Shown: positions 18,298-28,554 of the stretch, one piece after another
Numbering within the stretch: the first letter of the stretch is position 1
How the letters are laid out: the number at the start of each line of letters is the position of its first letter
NCBI RefSeq assembly: GCF_030369675.1
Contig: NZ_CP128477.1
Span: 2,770,001-2,834,000 of the forward strand
Direction: 5' to 3'
Length of the DNA: 64,000 bases
Origin: Peteryoungia algae
Lineage (GTDB): Bacteria; Pseudomonadota; Alphaproteobacteria; Rhizobiales; Rhizobiaceae
Made by a program: the position numbers and the translations under genes
Notes under the pieces: generated by a model
Database searches by the model: none
What the model was told of the DNA's origin: nothing
What the model saw: the letters and a program-made list of their open reading frames with translations, nothing else

Positions 18298-19539
18298 TCA
18301 GCTCCGATAGTCGCCGTTGATGGCGACATATTCCTTCGTCAGGTCGCAGGTCCAGACTGTGGCTTTGCCGGAGCCGAGACCGATATCCACGGTAACGGGA
18401 ATGTCCTCCCGCTCCATCACGGCCGTCGTCGCCTCCTCGGAATAGGCCGGGTCCCGCTCGCCGTTGACGGCGACGCGCACGTCACCGAACCAGATGGCAA
18501 GCCGGTCGCGATCGGCCATTTCGCCGGACTTGCCCACCGCCATGACGATACGGCCCCAATTGGCATCCTCGCCCGCAACTGCAGTCTTGACCAGCGGCGA
18601 ATTGGCGATCGACAGCGCGATCTTCTTCGCCGCGAGGTCGCTTTCCGCGCCCTTGACGGTGATCTCCACCATCTTGCGCGCGCCTTCACCATCGCGAACG
18701 ACCTGGAGCGCCAGATCCTTCAACAGGTCGTTGAGTGCCACACGAAACGTGCCGAGGCGCGCATCGTCTGCCTGCTCGATCCTGGCCTGACCGTCGCCAG
18801 AAGCGGCACCGGTCGCAAACAGCATCAGCGTGTCGGAGGTCGACGTGTCACTGTCGACAGTGATCGCATTGAAGCTCGGCTCGACACCTTCAGACAGAAG
18901 CCCCTGCAGGGCATGAGGCGCGATGTCGGCATCGGTCACAACGAAGGAGAGCATGGTCGCCATATCGGGCGCGATCATACCGGCACCCTTGGCAATCCCG
19001 TTGATCGTGACCGTCACACCATCGATATCGGCGCTACGCGTCGCAACCTTCGGATAGGTGTCCGTGGTCATGATCGCCTTGGCGGCCTCGAACCAGGTGT
19101 CGCCCCTCGCCTGCTGCGCCATCTGGTCCAGCACGCCGGAAAACTTGGTTGCATCCAGCGGCTCGCCGATGACGCCGGTCGATGCGAGATAGATTTCGTT
19201 TTCGCCACAGCCCAGCGCCTCGGCCGCCGACTTCGCGGTCAGCTCTGTCGCAGCCTTGCCCTTCGCGCCGGTGAAGGCATTGGCATTGCCCGAATTGACG
19301 ACGACGCCGCGCGCCATGCCATGCGCGAGGTTCTGCCGGCAGAAATCGACCGGCGCCGACGGGCACTTCGACTTGGTGAAGACACCAGCGACGGATGCCG
19401 GCTGGTCGAAGGCCATCAGGAGCACGTCGGTGCGGTTCTTGTACTTGATGCCTGCGGCAGCCGTCGCCATCCGCACACCGCGGATGACGGGCATGTCGGC
19501 ATAGGTTTTCGGCGCGAGGGGAGAAATGCTGGAAGACAT
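18298..19539 (-). CDS. argJ: Bifunctional glutamate N-acetyltransferase / amino-acid acetyltransferase ArgJ
   Basis: A 413-residue ornithine acetyltransferase that recycles the acetyl group from N-acetylornithine to glutamate in cyclic arginine synthesis. ArgJ cuts itself into alpha and beta chains between Ala194 and Thr195, in [14 protein letters not shown]; Thr195 is the catalytic nucleophile. Conserved [10 protein letters not shown] (about 82-91) and STGVIGEPL (about 120-128) are visible. The length is usual. It heads the operon with the GNAT gene and mutT. argH at 46.9 kb encodes the last enzyme of the pathway. Confidence 0.97.
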   Translation of the reverse strand: MSSSISPLAPKTYADMPVIRGVRMATAAAGIKYKNRTDVLLMAFDQPASVAGVFTKSKCPSAPVDFCRQNLAHGMARGVVVNSGNANAFTGAKGKAATELTAKSAAEALGCGENEIYLASTGVIGEPLDATKFSGVLDQMAQQARGDTWFEAAKAIMTTDTYPKVATRSADIDGVTVTINGIAKGAGMIAPDMATMLSFVVTDADIAPHALQGLLSEGVEPSFNAITVDSDTSTSDTLMLFATGAASGDGQARIEQADDARLGTFRVALNDLLKDLALQVVRDGEGARKMVEITVKGAESDLAAKKIALSIANSPLVKTAVAGEDANWGRIVMAVGKSGEMADRDRLAIWFGDVRVAVNGERDPAYSEEATTAVMEREDIPVTVDIGLGSGKATVWTCDLTKEYVAINGDYRS

Positions 19540-19558
19540 GGCTGCGGCCCGTAATGGA

Positions 19559-19579
19559 AGGCCCGCAAACTGCGGGCCT
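19559..19579 (-). terminator. Hairpin terminator after the parvulin gene
   Basis: A perfect 9-bp stem (AGGCCCGCA/TGCGGGCCT) with a 3-nt loop lies 25 bp past the parvulin stop and 20 bp before argJ. On the minus strand it is followed by TCCATTACG, only weakly U-rich, so it may be a partial terminator with some read-through into argJ. Confidence 0.6.
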
Positions 19580-19603
19580 GAAGATGGATTCGGATGAAGG
19601 AGC

Positions 19604-20467
19604 TTACTGCTGCTCTGGCTGTTGCTCTGCCTTGTTGGCGTCTTCGTAACCCTTGCGAAGCGCCTCGTCGACGATCTCGATCGTCTGCTCGGCCTTCGCC
19701 TTTTCGATCAATGCGAGATACTTGTCGCGCATGACCAGCTGGCGAACCTGCTGCTCGACGGCCTCGAAGGCCGGCGGGGGCGCATCACGCTTGTCTTCGA
19801 GAAGAATGACGTGGAAGCCGAACTGGGTCTGAACCGGGGTTTTCGTATAGGCACCCTTTTCGAGCGCGAAGGCGACTTCCTCGAATTCCGGGACCATGCG
19901 GCCCTTGGTGAAATAGCCGAGATCGCCGCCTTCCGTCTTGTTCGGGTCGGTTGACTTTTCCTTGGCGATTTCGATGAAATCCTTGCCGGCGTCGAGATCG
20001 GCGATGATCTGCTTGGCCTCTTCCTCGGTCTTCACCAGGATGTGGCGGGCGCGCACTTCCTCCTGCTTCGGAAGTGCAGCGATTTCCTTGTCGTAACGCG
20101 CCTTCACTTCGTCGGCGGTAACAGCATCCACGACGTTCTTCTTGAAGAAGGCATTGTGCAATTCGCGCTCGGCAATGAAGGCCAGGCGGCGCTTGTATTC
20201 CGGATCGTCCTGCAGGCCGTCGGCGGTCGCATTTGCGGCGAGCAGCTTCACATCGATGGCGCCGGAGAGGGCCGCGACCTTCTTCTGCTCATCGGGAAGC
20301 TGCGCGAGCTGCGGATCGAGGTTTGCAATGGCAAGGTCCAGTTCGGATTGGGTGATTTCGACATCACCGACCTTGGCGACCACGGTCGCGTCCTGTGCGG
20401 AAGCCGCACCGTAGAGAGCAGAGAGGGAAACGCAGGCGGCAAGCACGATTTTATTGAGGCGGAGCAT
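19604..20467 (-). CDS. Periplasmic peptidyl-prolyl cis-trans isomerase, parvulin type
   Basis: A 287-residue exported foldase. Residues 1-24 are a signal peptide ending ASA-Q. A SurA-like N-terminal helical chaperone region (about 25-130) is followed by a rotamase domain (about 135-235) with [34 protein letters not shown] and the VKTQFGFH-type end ([14 protein letters not shown]). The tail is Gln/Glu-rich. Such proteins help outer-membrane and periplasmic proteins fold. It diverges from secA, whose product exports its clients; the pairing is known in rhizobia. ATG start at 20465-20467 with AAAGGTC upstream. Confidence 0.94.
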   Translation of the reverse strand: MLRLNKIVLAACVSLSALYGAASAQDATVVAKVGDVEITQSELDLAIANLDPQLAQLPDEQKKVAALSGAIDVKLLAANATADGLQDDPEYKRRLAFIAERELHNAFFKKNVVDAVTADEVKARYDKEIAALPKQEEVRARHILVKTEEEAKQIIADLDAGKDFIEIAKEKSTDPNKTEGGDLGYFTKGRMVPEFEEVAFALEKGAYTKTPVQTQFGFHVILLEDKRDAPPPAFEAVEQQVRQLVMRDKYLALIEKAKAEQTIEIVDEALRKGYEDANKAEQQPEQQ

Positions 20468-20568
20468 GAAAGACCTTTCGGATGATGAACCGTTTGAAGA
20501 CCGTTCGAATCGGGCAAAAGATTGTCAGATGCCCGGCGACCGGGGGGATTTGCGACCTGCCTGCGCCG

Positions 20569-20597
20569 TTGACATCATTCGACCCCCCTCTTATCTG
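20569..20597 (+). promoter_or_regulatory. Sigma-70 type promoter for secA
   Basis: A consensus -35 box TTGACA (20569-20574), 17-bp spacer and TATCTG -10 box (20592-20597) lie about 115 bp upstream of the secA start and point toward it. It is one of the best housekeeping promoter matches I noticed in the window. The leader would be about 105 nt. Confidence 0.6.
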
Positions 20598-20712
20598 TCA
20601 CGCAACCTCGCGTCCAGAGCAGTTTCAGGACGCATTGTGCCTATTCGTCTGCGCCGAGTGTGCTCCGATGGGTACATCAACGATATGACGAAGGTCAGAA
20701 AGGACCATCGAT

Positions 20713-23409
20713 ATGGTCAGTCTTGGTGGACTTGCGCGCAAAATATTCGGCTCGTCGAATGAGCGCCGCGTGCGTTCCTATAATCCCCGCGTCGCTGCGA
20801 TCGGGGCGCTTGAGGAAAAGCTGAGGACGCTGACCGACGAACAGCTCGCGGCAAAGACCGTCGAATTCCGCGCGGAGCTTGCTGCCGGCAAGACGCTCGA
20901 CGATATCCTCGTCCCCGCATTTGCGGTTGCCCGCGAAGGCTCCCGCCGTGCGCTCGGCATGCGTCCCTTCGACGTCCAGCTGGTCGGCGCGATGATCCTC
21001 AACGACAATTCCATTGCCGAAATGAAGACCGGCGAAGGCAAGACCCTTGTTGCCACGCTGGCGGTCTACCTGAATGCGCTGGCCGGCAAGGGCGTGCACG
21101 TCGTCACCGTCAACGATTACCTCGCCAGCCGCGACGCGGCCACCATGTCGAAGCTTTACGGCTTCCTCGGGCTGACCACGGGCGTCATCGTGCATGGCCT
21201 CAGCGACGACGAGCGCCGCGCGGCCTATGCCTGCGACGTCACCTATGCGACCAACAACGAACTCGGTTTCGACTATCTGCGCGACAACATGAAGTATGAG
21301 CGCGGCCAGATGGTGCAGCGCGGCCACAACTTCGCGATCGTCGACGAAGTGGACTCGATCCTTGTCGACGAGGCGCGTACCCCGCTGATCATCTCCGGCC
21401 CTCTCGACGATCGCTCGGACCTCTACACCACGATCGATGCCTTCATCCCGCTCCTGTCGGAAGAAGACTACGAAATCGACGAAAAGCAGCGCTCGGCCAA
21501 CTTCTCCGAAGTCGGCACGGAAAAGCTGGAAAATCTCCTCCGCGAGGCCGGACTTCTGAAGGGCGAGAGCCTCTACGACGTCGAAAACGTCGCGATCGTC
21601 CATCACATCAACAATGCGCTGAAGGCCCACAAGCTTTTCCAGCGCGACAAGGACTACATCGTCCGCAACGGCGAGATCGTCATCATCGATGAATTCACCG
21701 GCCGCATGATGCCGGGCCGCCGCTATTCGGAAGGCCAGCACCAGGCACTGGAAGCGAAGGAAAAGGTCCAGATCCAGCCCGAGAACCAGACACTCGCCTC
21801 GATCACTTTCCAGAACTACTTCCGCATGTACAAGAAGCTGGCCGGCATGACCGGAACGGCAGCGACCGAAGCCGAAGAATTCGCCAACATCTACGGCCTC
21901 GAAGTGGTCGAAGTCCCGACCAACCTTCCGATCCAGCGTATTGACGAGGACGACGAGGTCTACCGGACGGTCGACGAAAAGTTCAAGGCGATCATCGAGG
22001 AGATCAAGGCCGCCAGCGATCGCAACCAGCCCGTTCTCGTCGGCACCACCTCGATCGAAAAGTCCGAACTGCTCGCCAACATGCTGAGCCAGTCCGGCTT
22101 CAAGGACTTCAAGGTCTTGAACGCCCGTTATCACGAACAGGAAGCCTATATCGTCTCTCAGGCCGGTGTGCCCGGCGCCGTCACCATCGCCACCAACATG
22201 GCCGGCCGCGGTACCGACATCCAGCTCGGCGGCAATCTCGACATGCGCCTCGAACACGAACTGGCCGAAATGGAGCCGGGTCCGGAACGCGAGGCCAAAG
22301 CCGAAACCATCAAGGCGGAGATCGCAGCCCTCAAGCAGAAGGCGCTCGAAGCCGGCGGCCTCTACGTCATCGCCACCGAACGTCACGAAAGCCGCCGTAT
22401 CGACAACCAGCTGCGCGGCCGTTCCGGACGTCAGGGCGACCCGGGTCGCTCGAAATTCTACCTGTCGCTCCAGGACGATCTGATGCGCATCTTCGGATCC
22501 GACCGCATGGACGGCATGCTGCAGAAGCTCGGCCTGAAGGACGGCGAAGCCATCGTCCACCCCTGGATCAACAAGGCGCTCGAACGCGCACAGAAGAAGG
22601 TCGAAGCCCGCAACTTCGACATCCGCAAGAACCTTCTGAAGTATGACGACGTCATCAACGACCAGCGCAAGGTGATCTTCGAGCAGCGCATCGAGCTGAT
22701 GGACTCGACAGATGTCTCGACCACCGTGACCGACATGCGCCACGAAGTCATCGAGACCATGGTTGCCATCCATGTGCCGCCGAACGCCTATGCCGAACAG
22801 TGGGACGTTGCCGGCCTCAAGCAGAAGGTTGCGGCCACGCTGAACCTCGACCTGCCGGTCGACGCCTGGGCCGCCGAGGAAGGCATCGCCGAGGACGACA
22901 TCTACAACCGCCTCATGGAAGCCGCCGACAAGGCTTATTCCGACAAGGCCGAGCGTTTCGGCGCGGAATTGATGGCCTATGTCGAGCGCTCGGTCGTTCT
23001 GCAGACCATCGACAATCTGTGGCGCGAGCACATCGTCAACCTCGATCATCTGCGCTCGGTCGTCGGTTTCCGCGGCTATGCCCAGCGCGATCCGCTGCAG
23101 GAATACAAGGCCGAAGCCTTTGAGCTCTTCCAGGCCCTGCTCGCCAACCTGCGCGATGCCGTGACCACGCAGATGTCGCGCGTCGAACTCGTGCGCGAAG
23201 CGCCGCCGGCCCCGACCCCGCCGCCAATGACCGGTCATCACGTCGACGCCACCACTGGCGAGGACGATTTTGCCGACGGTGCCCAGGTGCCGCCGCAGGA
23301 TCGCGACCCGCAGGACCCCAAGACCTGGGGCGCCATCGGCCGCAACGAACCCTGCCCCTGCGGCTCCGGCAAGAAATACAAGCATTGCCACGGCGTGCTT
23401 GAGGTTTGA
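20713..23409 (+). CDS. secA: Preprotein translocase ATPase SecA
   Basis: An 898-residue motor ATPase that pushes unfolded preproteins through SecYEG. Walker A is MKTGEGKT at 104-111, followed by the DEAD-like VDEVDSIL, the preprotein cross-linking domain, the second helicase domain with [11 protein letters not shown] and [11 protein letters not shown], and helical wing/scaffold domains. The extreme C-terminus holds the zinc and SecB-binding motif [13 protein letters not shown] (Cys881, 883, 892). Normal alphaproteobacterial length. ATG at 20713, with AAAGGACC 11 bases upstream. A strong promoter precedes and a terminator follows, so it is monocistronic. Confidence 0.99.
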   Translation: MVSLGGLARKIFGSSNERRVRSYNPRVAAIGALEEKLRTLTDEQLAAKTVEFRAELAAGKTLDDILVPAFAVAREGSRRALGMRPFDVQLVGAMILNDNSIAEMKTGEGKTLVATLAVYLNALAGKGVHVVTVNDYLASRDAATMSKLYGFLGLTTGVIVHGLSDDERRAAYACDVTYATNNELGFDYLRDNMKYERGQMVQRGHNFAIVDEVDSILVDEARTPLIISGPLDDRSDLYTTIDAFIPLLSEEDYEIDEKQRSANFSEVGTEKLENLLREAGLLKGESLYDVENVAIVHHINNALKAHKLFQRDKDYIVRNGEIVIIDEFTGRMMPGRRYSEGQHQALEAKEKVQIQPENQTLASITFQNYFRMYKKLAGMTGTAATEAEEFANIYGLEVVEVPTNLPIQRIDEDDEVYRTVDEKFKAIIEEIKAASDRNQPVLVGTTSIEKSELLANMLSQSGFKDFKVLNARYHEQEAYIVSQAGVPGAVTIATNMAGRGTDIQLGGNLDMRLEHELAEMEPGPEREAKAETIKAEIAALKQKALEAGGLYVIATERHESRRIDNQLRGRSGRQGDPGRSKFYLSLQDDLMRIFGSDRMDGMLQKLGLKDGEAIVHPWINKALERAQKKVEARNFDIRKNLLKYDDVINDQRKVIFEQRIELMDSTDVSTTVTDMRHEVIETMVAIHVPPNAYAEQWDVAGLKQKVAATLNLDLPVDAWAAEEGIAEDDIYNRLMEAADKAYSDKAERFGAELMAYVERSVVLQTIDNLWREHIVNLDHLRSVVGFRGYAQRDPLQEYKAEAFELFQALLANLRDAVTTQMSRVELVREAPPAPTPPPMTGHHVDATTGEDDFADGAQVPPQDRDPQDPKTWGAIGRNEPCPCGSGKKYKHCHGVLEV

Positions 23410-23461
23410 TCGTGAGGCCTTGAGGCTTTCTCAATCTTTCGCTGGCAGCTTCTGCCTGTTG

Positions 23462-23498
23462 AGGGGAACCGCGCCATCCGGCCCGGTTCCCCTTTCTT
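23462..23498 (+). terminator. Rho-independent terminator of secA
   Basis: A 10-bp stem (AGGGGAACCG/CGGTTCCCCT) with a 12-nt loop is followed by TTCTTTC, 52 bp past the secA stop and just before the acyltransferase ribosome-binding site (GGAGGA at 23501). Confidence 0.8.
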
Positions 23499-23510
23499 TC
23501 GGAGGACAGG

Positions 23511-24710
23511 ATGTCGGCTGGGTCAGCGCGGGAGCACCATTGGGATTCGCTGCGCGCTTTTCTGATGCTTCTCGGCATCCCCTATCACGCCGCAATGGCC
23601 TACAACACACGCGTTTTGTGGGACATTCAGTCGCCGGATAAGAGCGAATTTCTCACTTTTGTGAGCGGCGTTTTCGTCACCTTCCGCATGCCGGCCTTCT
23701 TCATCGTCGCAGGCTATTTCGCCGCCATGATGCTGGAGCGAAGGCCCCCGGCCCTTTGGCTTCGCAGCCGCCTGACACGGCTCGGCATTCCCTTCCTGAC
23801 TGGCCTTGCGCTGCTGGCCCCCTTGCAGATCGTCCTGATCGACCTCAACGAAGCCGTGACCGGTGTTATGCCGATGGCAACCGCGCTCGGCCGCGCCGCA
23901 GAAGACGTCACCCATCCGGGCTTCGGCTGGATCATGCACCTGTGGTTTCTACCGGCATTGCTGGCCTACAGTGTCCTGCTGGTCCTGCTGCAGCCATGGA
24001 TCCGCCAGGGGCCGATCGCCGATGGGCTTGCCGCTCTTCGGCTTCGTTGCGCAGGACACCCCCACGCCGCCCTCGCAATGCTGCTCATCGTCATCGCGAC
24101 ATGGGAGATTGTGGTCTATCTCTCGCATCAAGCCATGCTCGCAAGCGACGGCACCCTGCCTTACCTCCTCGCCCACGGCATTGATCCCTATCTCCGCTAT
24201 CTGCCGTTCTTTCTGATCGGCGTCGCCCTGAGGGGCGCGCCCGACGTCCGAACGCTTTTCATCTGGCAAAGGGGTTGGGCACTTCCCACACTCGCCGGAA
24301 TCACGGCCATTTCCGCTTCCCTCTTGCGAGGCCGGACCACGACAGACCTCGAAATCGCCTACAACGCCGTGGATGGTGCAGCGGCCCTCCTTGCCAGCTG
24401 CGTTGTGATCGGCATCGCCCGGCGCTTCTGGAACCGTGACGACCCGCGCATAGATCGCATCGTCGATGCCTCCTTCAGCATCTACCTGCTGCATCACCCC
24501 ATCATCTACGCTTTGTCGACCCTCTTTCTCCTCACCACCTGGCCACCCGTCGCGGAGTTCGCGCTGGTCTGCCTCGCGACGTCAGTGCTCTCCTATGCGA
24601 CGCACCGCCTCATCCGGCGCTCCCCGCTGGCTCTTTTCCTCTTCAACGGCGTGCCTCGCACGCCACGCGACACCGACAGCCAGCAGGTCCGCATCACCAC
24701 ACTTCGTTAA
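23511..24710 (+). CDS. Membrane acyltransferase, OpgC/MdoC-like (acyltransferase 3 family)
   Basis: A 399-residue integral membrane protein with about ten hydrophobic helices. It opens with the acyltransferase 3 signature HWDSLRAFLMLLGIPYHAAMAY and contains FRMPAFFIVAGYFAAMM and MHLWFLPALLAY, the pattern of OpgC-type enzymes that add succinyl groups to periplasmic glucans. In rhizobia cyclic beta-glucans are natural candidates, but other O-acylations are possible. The C-terminal SFSIYLLHHPIIY repeats the family's last motif. The GTG/ATG choice is simple: ATG at 23511 with GGAGGA nine bases upstream. No glucan synthase gene is nearby. Confidence 0.88.
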   Translation: MSAGSAREHHWDSLRAFLMLLGIPYHAAMAYNTRVLWDIQSPDKSEFLTFVSGVFVTFRMPAFFIVAGYFAAMMLERRPPALWLRSRLTRLGIPFLTGLALLAPLQIVLIDLNEAVTGVMPMATALGRAAEDVTHPGFGWIMHLWFLPALLAYSVLLVLLQPWIRQGPIADGLAALRLRCAGHPHAALAMLLIVIATWEIVVYLSHQAMLASDGTLPYLLAHGIDPYLRYLPFFLIGVALRGAPDVRTLFIWQRGWALPTLAGITAISASLLRGRTTTDLEIAYNAVDGAAALLASCVVIGIARRFWNRDDPRIDRIVDASFSIYLLHHPIIYALSTLFLLTTWPPVAEFALVCLATSVLSYATHRLIRRSPLALFLFNGVPRTPRDTDSQQVRITTLR

Positions 24711-24771
24711 CCCTGATCTGTCATCACTGGAGCCCATATCCGACCCAGCGAGAAGTATTGCGTCCGTACCG

Positions 24772-24933
24772 ATGACTGTTCTGGAAAGCGCGGAAAAATG
24801 GTTGCCCGCAGGCCTGCGTCTGGTCCGTGCGCTCTTGGCCGAGGACGAGACAGCCCGCGCCCGGCGCATGGCAGCGAGGCACTTTGCCGATGCGCATGAC
24901 CTGACGCCCCGGCGGGAGGCCGTCCGCCCATGA
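24772..24933 (+). CDS. 53-residue conserved-looking small protein coupled to the next gene
   Basis: A short ORF (MTVLESAEKWLPAGLRLVRA...) predicted mostly helical, with an amphipathic, Arg- and Ala-rich middle (AEDETARARRMAARHFADAH). Evidence that it is real: it ends in TGA overlapping the ATG of the acetyltransferase gene (ATGA at 24930-24933), and its codon use looks like that of neighbouring genes. No known domain is recognisable. The ribosome-binding site is weak (AGAAG, about 15 bases upstream), and the ORF frame is open further upstream, so the start is uncertain. Confidence 0.6.
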   Translation: MTVLESAEKWLPAGLRLVRALLAEDETARARRMAARHFADAHDLTPRREAVRP

Positions 24934-26201
24934 CAGAACGCATCTACAACGAGAGCATGAACAGCGACGCCAATCGACTGGTCGGCAGTCTCGCAGGCGG
25001 CGCTCCGGCGCCGGTTGCCGAGATGGAAGTCGCGGTCGGCCGCCCCGGTCGTCGTCTCAGCGTCTATCCCGGCCAGATGGGTTATGAACTCCAGGACGAA
25101 CTCGAATACCTGACCTATCGCGTCATGGAGCCGAATGTCTTCTTTGCCCCGCGTTTCCTCGCCCCTGCCATGCCGCGGCTGGAAGAGCGTCAGGTCCGCT
25201 TTGCCGTCGTGCGCGACGAAGACGAACGCCGTTCGCGCCTGCGCCTGCTTTTCCCCTTCTCGGTCGAGAAACCAGGCTTCTCCGTCGGCCCCTCGATCAT
25301 CCGCGTCTGGGCCAATCCCTTCGGTCCGCTCGGCACGCCCCTGGTCGATGCGGAAGGGGCCGCCGAGACGATCGACAACCTGCTCGAAGCGCTGGCCCGC
25401 CCCGAAGCCCGCCTGCCGGCCCTGCTCGTCATTCCGGATCTGCGCCTGGAAGGCCGTTTCGCCCAGCTCGCCCGTGCCGTGGCGCTCGCCCGCGACCTGC
25501 CGCTGACAGTCACAAACGAATACCAGCGCCCCATGCTGCAGAGTTACGAGGACGGCCCGAACTATTTGCAGGCGGCCCTCAACAAGAACCACCTGCGCGA
25601 GATGCGCCGCCAGTTCCGGCTCCTCTCGGAGCAGGGTTCCGTGACCTACAACGTCGCCCGCCAGCCGGAAGAGATCCGCGCCCGCATGGAAGAATTCCTG
25701 GCGCTGGAAGCGAGCGGCTGGAAGGGGCGCAAGCGCTCCGCCATGGTCAACGACCGCCTGCGCGCCGCCTTTGCCCGAGAAGCCATCACCAATCTGGCCG
25801 AAGCCGACGCGGTCCGCATCCACACGCTCGACCTGGAAGGTCGCGCCATCGCCTCCATGGTGGTCTTCATCATGGCGGGCGAGGCTTATACCTGGAAGAC
25901 GGCCTATGACGAGACCTATGCCCGCTTCTCGCCGGGCAAGCTCCTGATGGCCGATCTCACCGAATGGCACCTCGACGACGCCAACATCCAGCGCACGGAC
26001 AGTTGCGCCGTGCCTGATCATCCGATCATGAGCCGCTTCTGGAAGGAACGCGAAGCCATGGGCACGCTGGTGGTCGGCCTGAAGCCCAATGCCGACCGCG
26101 ACGTGCGCCAGGTCGGCGCGCAGCTGCACATGTACCGCAACACCCGCAACATCGCCCGCATCCTGCGCGACAAGGTTCTCAATCGCCGCTTCGGCGGCTG
26201 A
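24930..26201 (+). CDS. GNAT family acetyltransferase with BioF2-like domain (CelD/BcsL type)
   Basis: A 423-residue protein. After a variable N-terminus (1-60) comes a region of about 330 residues of the BioF2-like acetyltransferase class, related to FemAB transferases and to CelD-type proteins linked to polysaccharide synthesis. Visible features are NHLREMRRQFRLLSEQG (about 214-230), the acceptor part FLALEASGWKGRKRSAM (about 255-271) and MVVFIMAGEAYTWKTAYDE (about 309-327), typical of the second GNAT half. The substrate cannot be told; cell-envelope polymer modification is the likeliest role. Its ATG overlaps the 53-codon ORF. It converges with the acyl-CoA synthetase gene 34 bp away. Confidence 0.85.
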   Translation: MTERIYNESMNSDANRLVGSLAGGAPAPVAEMEVAVGRPGRRLSVYPGQMGYELQDELEYLTYRVMEPNVFFAPRFLAPAMPRLEERQVRFAVVRDEDERRSRLRLLFPFSVEKPGFSVGPSIIRVWANPFGPLGTPLVDAEGAAETIDNLLEALARPEARLPALLVIPDLRLEGRFAQLARAVALARDLPLTVTNEYQRPMLQSYEDGPNYLQAALNKNHLREMRRQFRLLSEQGSVTYNVARQPEEIRARMEEFLALEASGWKGRKRSAMVNDRLRAAFAREAITNLAEADAVRIHTLDLEGRAIASMVVFIMAGEAYTWKTAYDETYARFSPGKLLMADLTEWHLDDANIQRTDSCAVPDHPIMSRFWKEREAMGTLVVGLKPNADRDVRQVGAQLHMYRNTRNIARILRDKVLNRRFGG

Positions 26202-26235
26202 TCAGCGGTTCGTCGGAACACGGCACCGCCCCGGC

Positions 26236-27870
26236 TCAGCTCGCCCTGGCGATTTCCTGGTCCCGCAGCAGCCTGCGGATCACCTTGCCGCTGGTGGTCA
26301 GCGGCAGCTCCGCCACGAACTCGATTTCGCGCGGATATTCGTGCATCGACAGCCGGTTCTTCACCCAGTCGCGAACCTCTGCGGCAAGCGCCGGTCCCGG
26401 CTCGTGGCCCGCCTGCACAACGACGAAAGCTTTGACGATCTCGGTTCTGAGCACGTCCGGCTTGCCGATCACAGCCGCAAGCCGCACCGCCGGATGGCCG
26501 ATCAGGCAATCCTCGATCTCGGTCGGCCCGATCCGGTAGCCCGACGACGTAATCACGTCGTCGTCGCGGCCGAAGAACTGCACGTAGCCGTCCTCGTCCT
26601 GACGGCCGAGATCGCCCGTCTTCATCCAGTCGCCGACGAATTTGTCCGCCGTCGCCTTCGCATTGTTCCAGTAACCGAGGAACATCACGGGATCGGGTCG
26701 CCGGATCGCCACCTGACCTGTCTCACCGACCGGCACTTCGCGGCCCCCGGCATCGATGATCGCGACCTCATGCCCCGGCACTGCCTTGCCAATGAAGCCA
26801 CCCTTGGTGACGCCGAGATGGGCGGCTGATGACAGCACGAAATTGCACTCCGTCTGGCCATAGAATTCGTTTGGCACGATCCCCAGCGCGGACTTCACCC
26901 ATTCATAGGTCTCGCGCCCGAGCGATTCCCCCGCAGAGCCTATGCTGCGCAGCACCAGGTCGTAAGCCTCGCGCGGCCGCTCCACGGCCTTCAGCAACCT
27001 GAGGGCCGTCGGCGGAATGAACGCGTTGCGGACCTTCATTTCGGCCATGATCCGGAATGCCATATGCGGATCGAATTTCTGCGCTGGCGACGAAACGACC
27101 GGCACGCCGAGCATCAACGCCGGCAGCAAGGCATTGAGCAAACCGCCCGCCCAGGCCCAGTCCGAGGGCGTCCAGACCCTGTCGTCGGGCTGCGGCAGGT
27201 AGTCATGCGCCAGCTGAAAACCCGGAATATGGCCAGCCAGTACGCGATGACCGTGCAAAGCGCCCTTCGGCGGCCCCGTTGTGCCCGAGGTATAGATCAT
27301 CAACGCCGGCATATCGGGCCCGCTCCCGGCGATTTCGAACACGGATGGCTTGCCGTCGATCAGCGCATGGAAACCGACAATGTCGGGCCCGGCACCATCA
27401 ATCGAAATCACCGTCTGCAGCTCCGGCAGGCGCGCCTTGATCGTCTTCAGCCGCTGCAAGCCGAAACCATTCGTGATCACGACCCGCGCACCGGCGTCCC
27501 GCAGCCGATACTCCAGCGCCTCCTCGCCGAAAAGCAGCGCCAGGGGCAAGGCGATCGCACCCATCTTGTAGATCGCGACATGCGCGATGACGGTCTCGAA
27601 GCATTGCGGCAGAAGCAGCGCCACCCGGTCACCGGCAAGAACACCGAGATCCGTCAATCCATGCGCGAGCGCCGAGGATTGCGCCGCAAGCACGCCATAG
27701 GTCATCGTGAGGTGGTCGCCATCGGGCGAGAAATGTTGAAGGCAGATGCGCTCTGGCGCCTTGGCGGCCCAGTCGTCGGAGACCACGCGCCCGATGTTGA
27801 AATCGGCGGGAATATTCCAATGGAAATCGCGGCGAAGCGCCTCGAAAGTGTCGCGCGGCTCAAGCAGCAT
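26236..27870 (-). CDS. AMP-dependent acyl-CoA synthetase
   Basis: A 544-residue ANL-superfamily adenylating enzyme that activates a carboxylic acid to its CoA thioester in two steps through an acyl-AMP. The ATP-binding P-loop is IYTSGTTGPPKG (about 191-202), the adenine motif is NEFYGQTEC (about 335-343), and the C-terminal hinge and catalytic lysine regions are GRDDDVITSSGYRIGPTEIE and TTSGKVIRR. The sequence most resembles acetyl- or medium-chain acyl-CoA synthetases. The substrate is undefined. ATG at 27868-27870. No fatty-acid genes are adjacent, though etfBA and hbdA are in the window. Confidence 0.92.
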   Translation of the reverse strand: MLLEPRDTFEALRRDFHWNIPADFNIGRVVSDDWAAKAPERICLQHFSPDGDHLTMTYGVLAAQSSALAHGLTDLGVLAGDRVALLLPQCFETVIAHVAIYKMGAIALPLALLFGEEALEYRLRDAGARVVITNGFGLQRLKTIKARLPELQTVISIDGAGPDIVGFHALIDGKPSVFEIAGSGPDMPALMIYTSGTTGPPKGALHGHRVLAGHIPGFQLAHDYLPQPDDRVWTPSDWAWAGGLLNALLPALMLGVPVVSSPAQKFDPHMAFRIMAEMKVRNAFIPPTALRLLKAVERPREAYDLVLRSIGSAGESLGRETYEWVKSALGIVPNEFYGQTECNFVLSSAAHLGVTKGGFIGKAVPGHEVAIIDAGGREVPVGETGQVAIRRPDPVMFLGYWNNAKATADKFVGDWMKTGDLGRQDEDGYVQFFGRDDDVITSSGYRIGPTEIEDCLIGHPAVRLAAVIGKPDVLRTEIVKAFVVVQAGHEPGPALAAEVRDWVKNRLSMHEYPREIEFVAELPLTTSGKVIRRLLRDQEIARAS

Positions 27871-28062
27871 GGCTGAGATTCCGGATCCTCATGCTTTCTC
27901 AGCTAGCATTCATCTCGCAGATGCACAATGAGCCGCTGGTTATAGCGTAAATCACGCGCAAACGCCTCACCGGAAAGTGGGTGGTGGCTCGCCGCAAGTC
28001 GTGGTCGCTTCAAGGGAAAATCGCGTGAACCCCTCGGGCGGCGGCCGATGCCACCTCGCCTG

Positions 28063-28554
28063 TCAGGTCTTGTTCTGCGCCGCTTCCGCCCGCATCAGCG
28101 CGACCAGCGCCTTCAATTCTCCGCCGCGCACCATCTGGGCCGGTGTGCGACCGCCGAAAACCTCAAGATGCTGGCTGCGATACCACTTTTCGGCCGCGTC
28201 CTTCGAGCCGAGCCGCCTCATCGCCAGCGCCAGCACCAGGGCCTTGGCATCCGCCGGCGAAACCGTACCCGCCTCGATCGCGGCATCGACCCGCGCGATG
28301 TGCGATTGGACCGACTGCTGCTTCAACTTCTGCCGCATGGCCGCCACCTGCGGCGCGACCGGTGCCACGATGTTGACCTTCGCCGTGCCATCGACGGCAG
28401 CGGCCGGCTTGGCAACCACTGGCGCCGCAGCCTTTGTCTTGCGCTTGCCCTTGGCAGCAACGGGCTGTGCCGGAGCCTTCGGCAACAGCGTAGCATCCAC
28501 GACAACCTGCTTGACGGACTGGGGGATGCGGATCTTCTTGGCCGGAGTGGTCAT
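28063..28554 (-). CDS. DUF2384-like (MbcA/ParS/Xre toxin-binding) domain protein, orphan
   Basis: A 163-residue protein. The N-terminal half is a low-complexity Ala/Lys/Pro/Val-rich linker (about 1-85). The C-terminal part (about 90-163) is helical and carries the pattern WYRSQHLEVFGGRTPAQMV then GELKALVALMRAE, which resembles the DUF2384 domain by which Xre/MbcA/ParS antitoxins bind RES-type toxins. There is no helix-turn-helix of the usual kind and no RES toxin next to it, so I do not call it an antitoxin. ATG at 28552-28554. It faces away from the tRNA-Leu gene. Confidence 0.65.
   Translation of the reverse strand: MTTPAKKIRIPQSVKQVVVDATLLPKAPAQPVAAKGKRKTKAAAPVVAKPAAAVDGTAKVNIVAPVAPQVAAMRQKLKQQSVQSHIARVDAAIEAGTVSPADAKALVLALAMRRLGSKDAAEKWYRSQHLEVFGGRTPAQMVRGGELKALVALMRAEAAQNKT

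Noticed and set aside
20695..23391. An 898-codon minus-strand frame opposite secA, coincidentally the same length
   Set aside because: It mirrors secA codon by codon and reflects composition only. No ribosome-binding site, no domain, and secA is certain.
28063..28554. Toxin-antitoxin module
   Set aside because: Only the toxin-binding-like domain is seen. The flanking DNA has no RES, PIN or other toxin gene.
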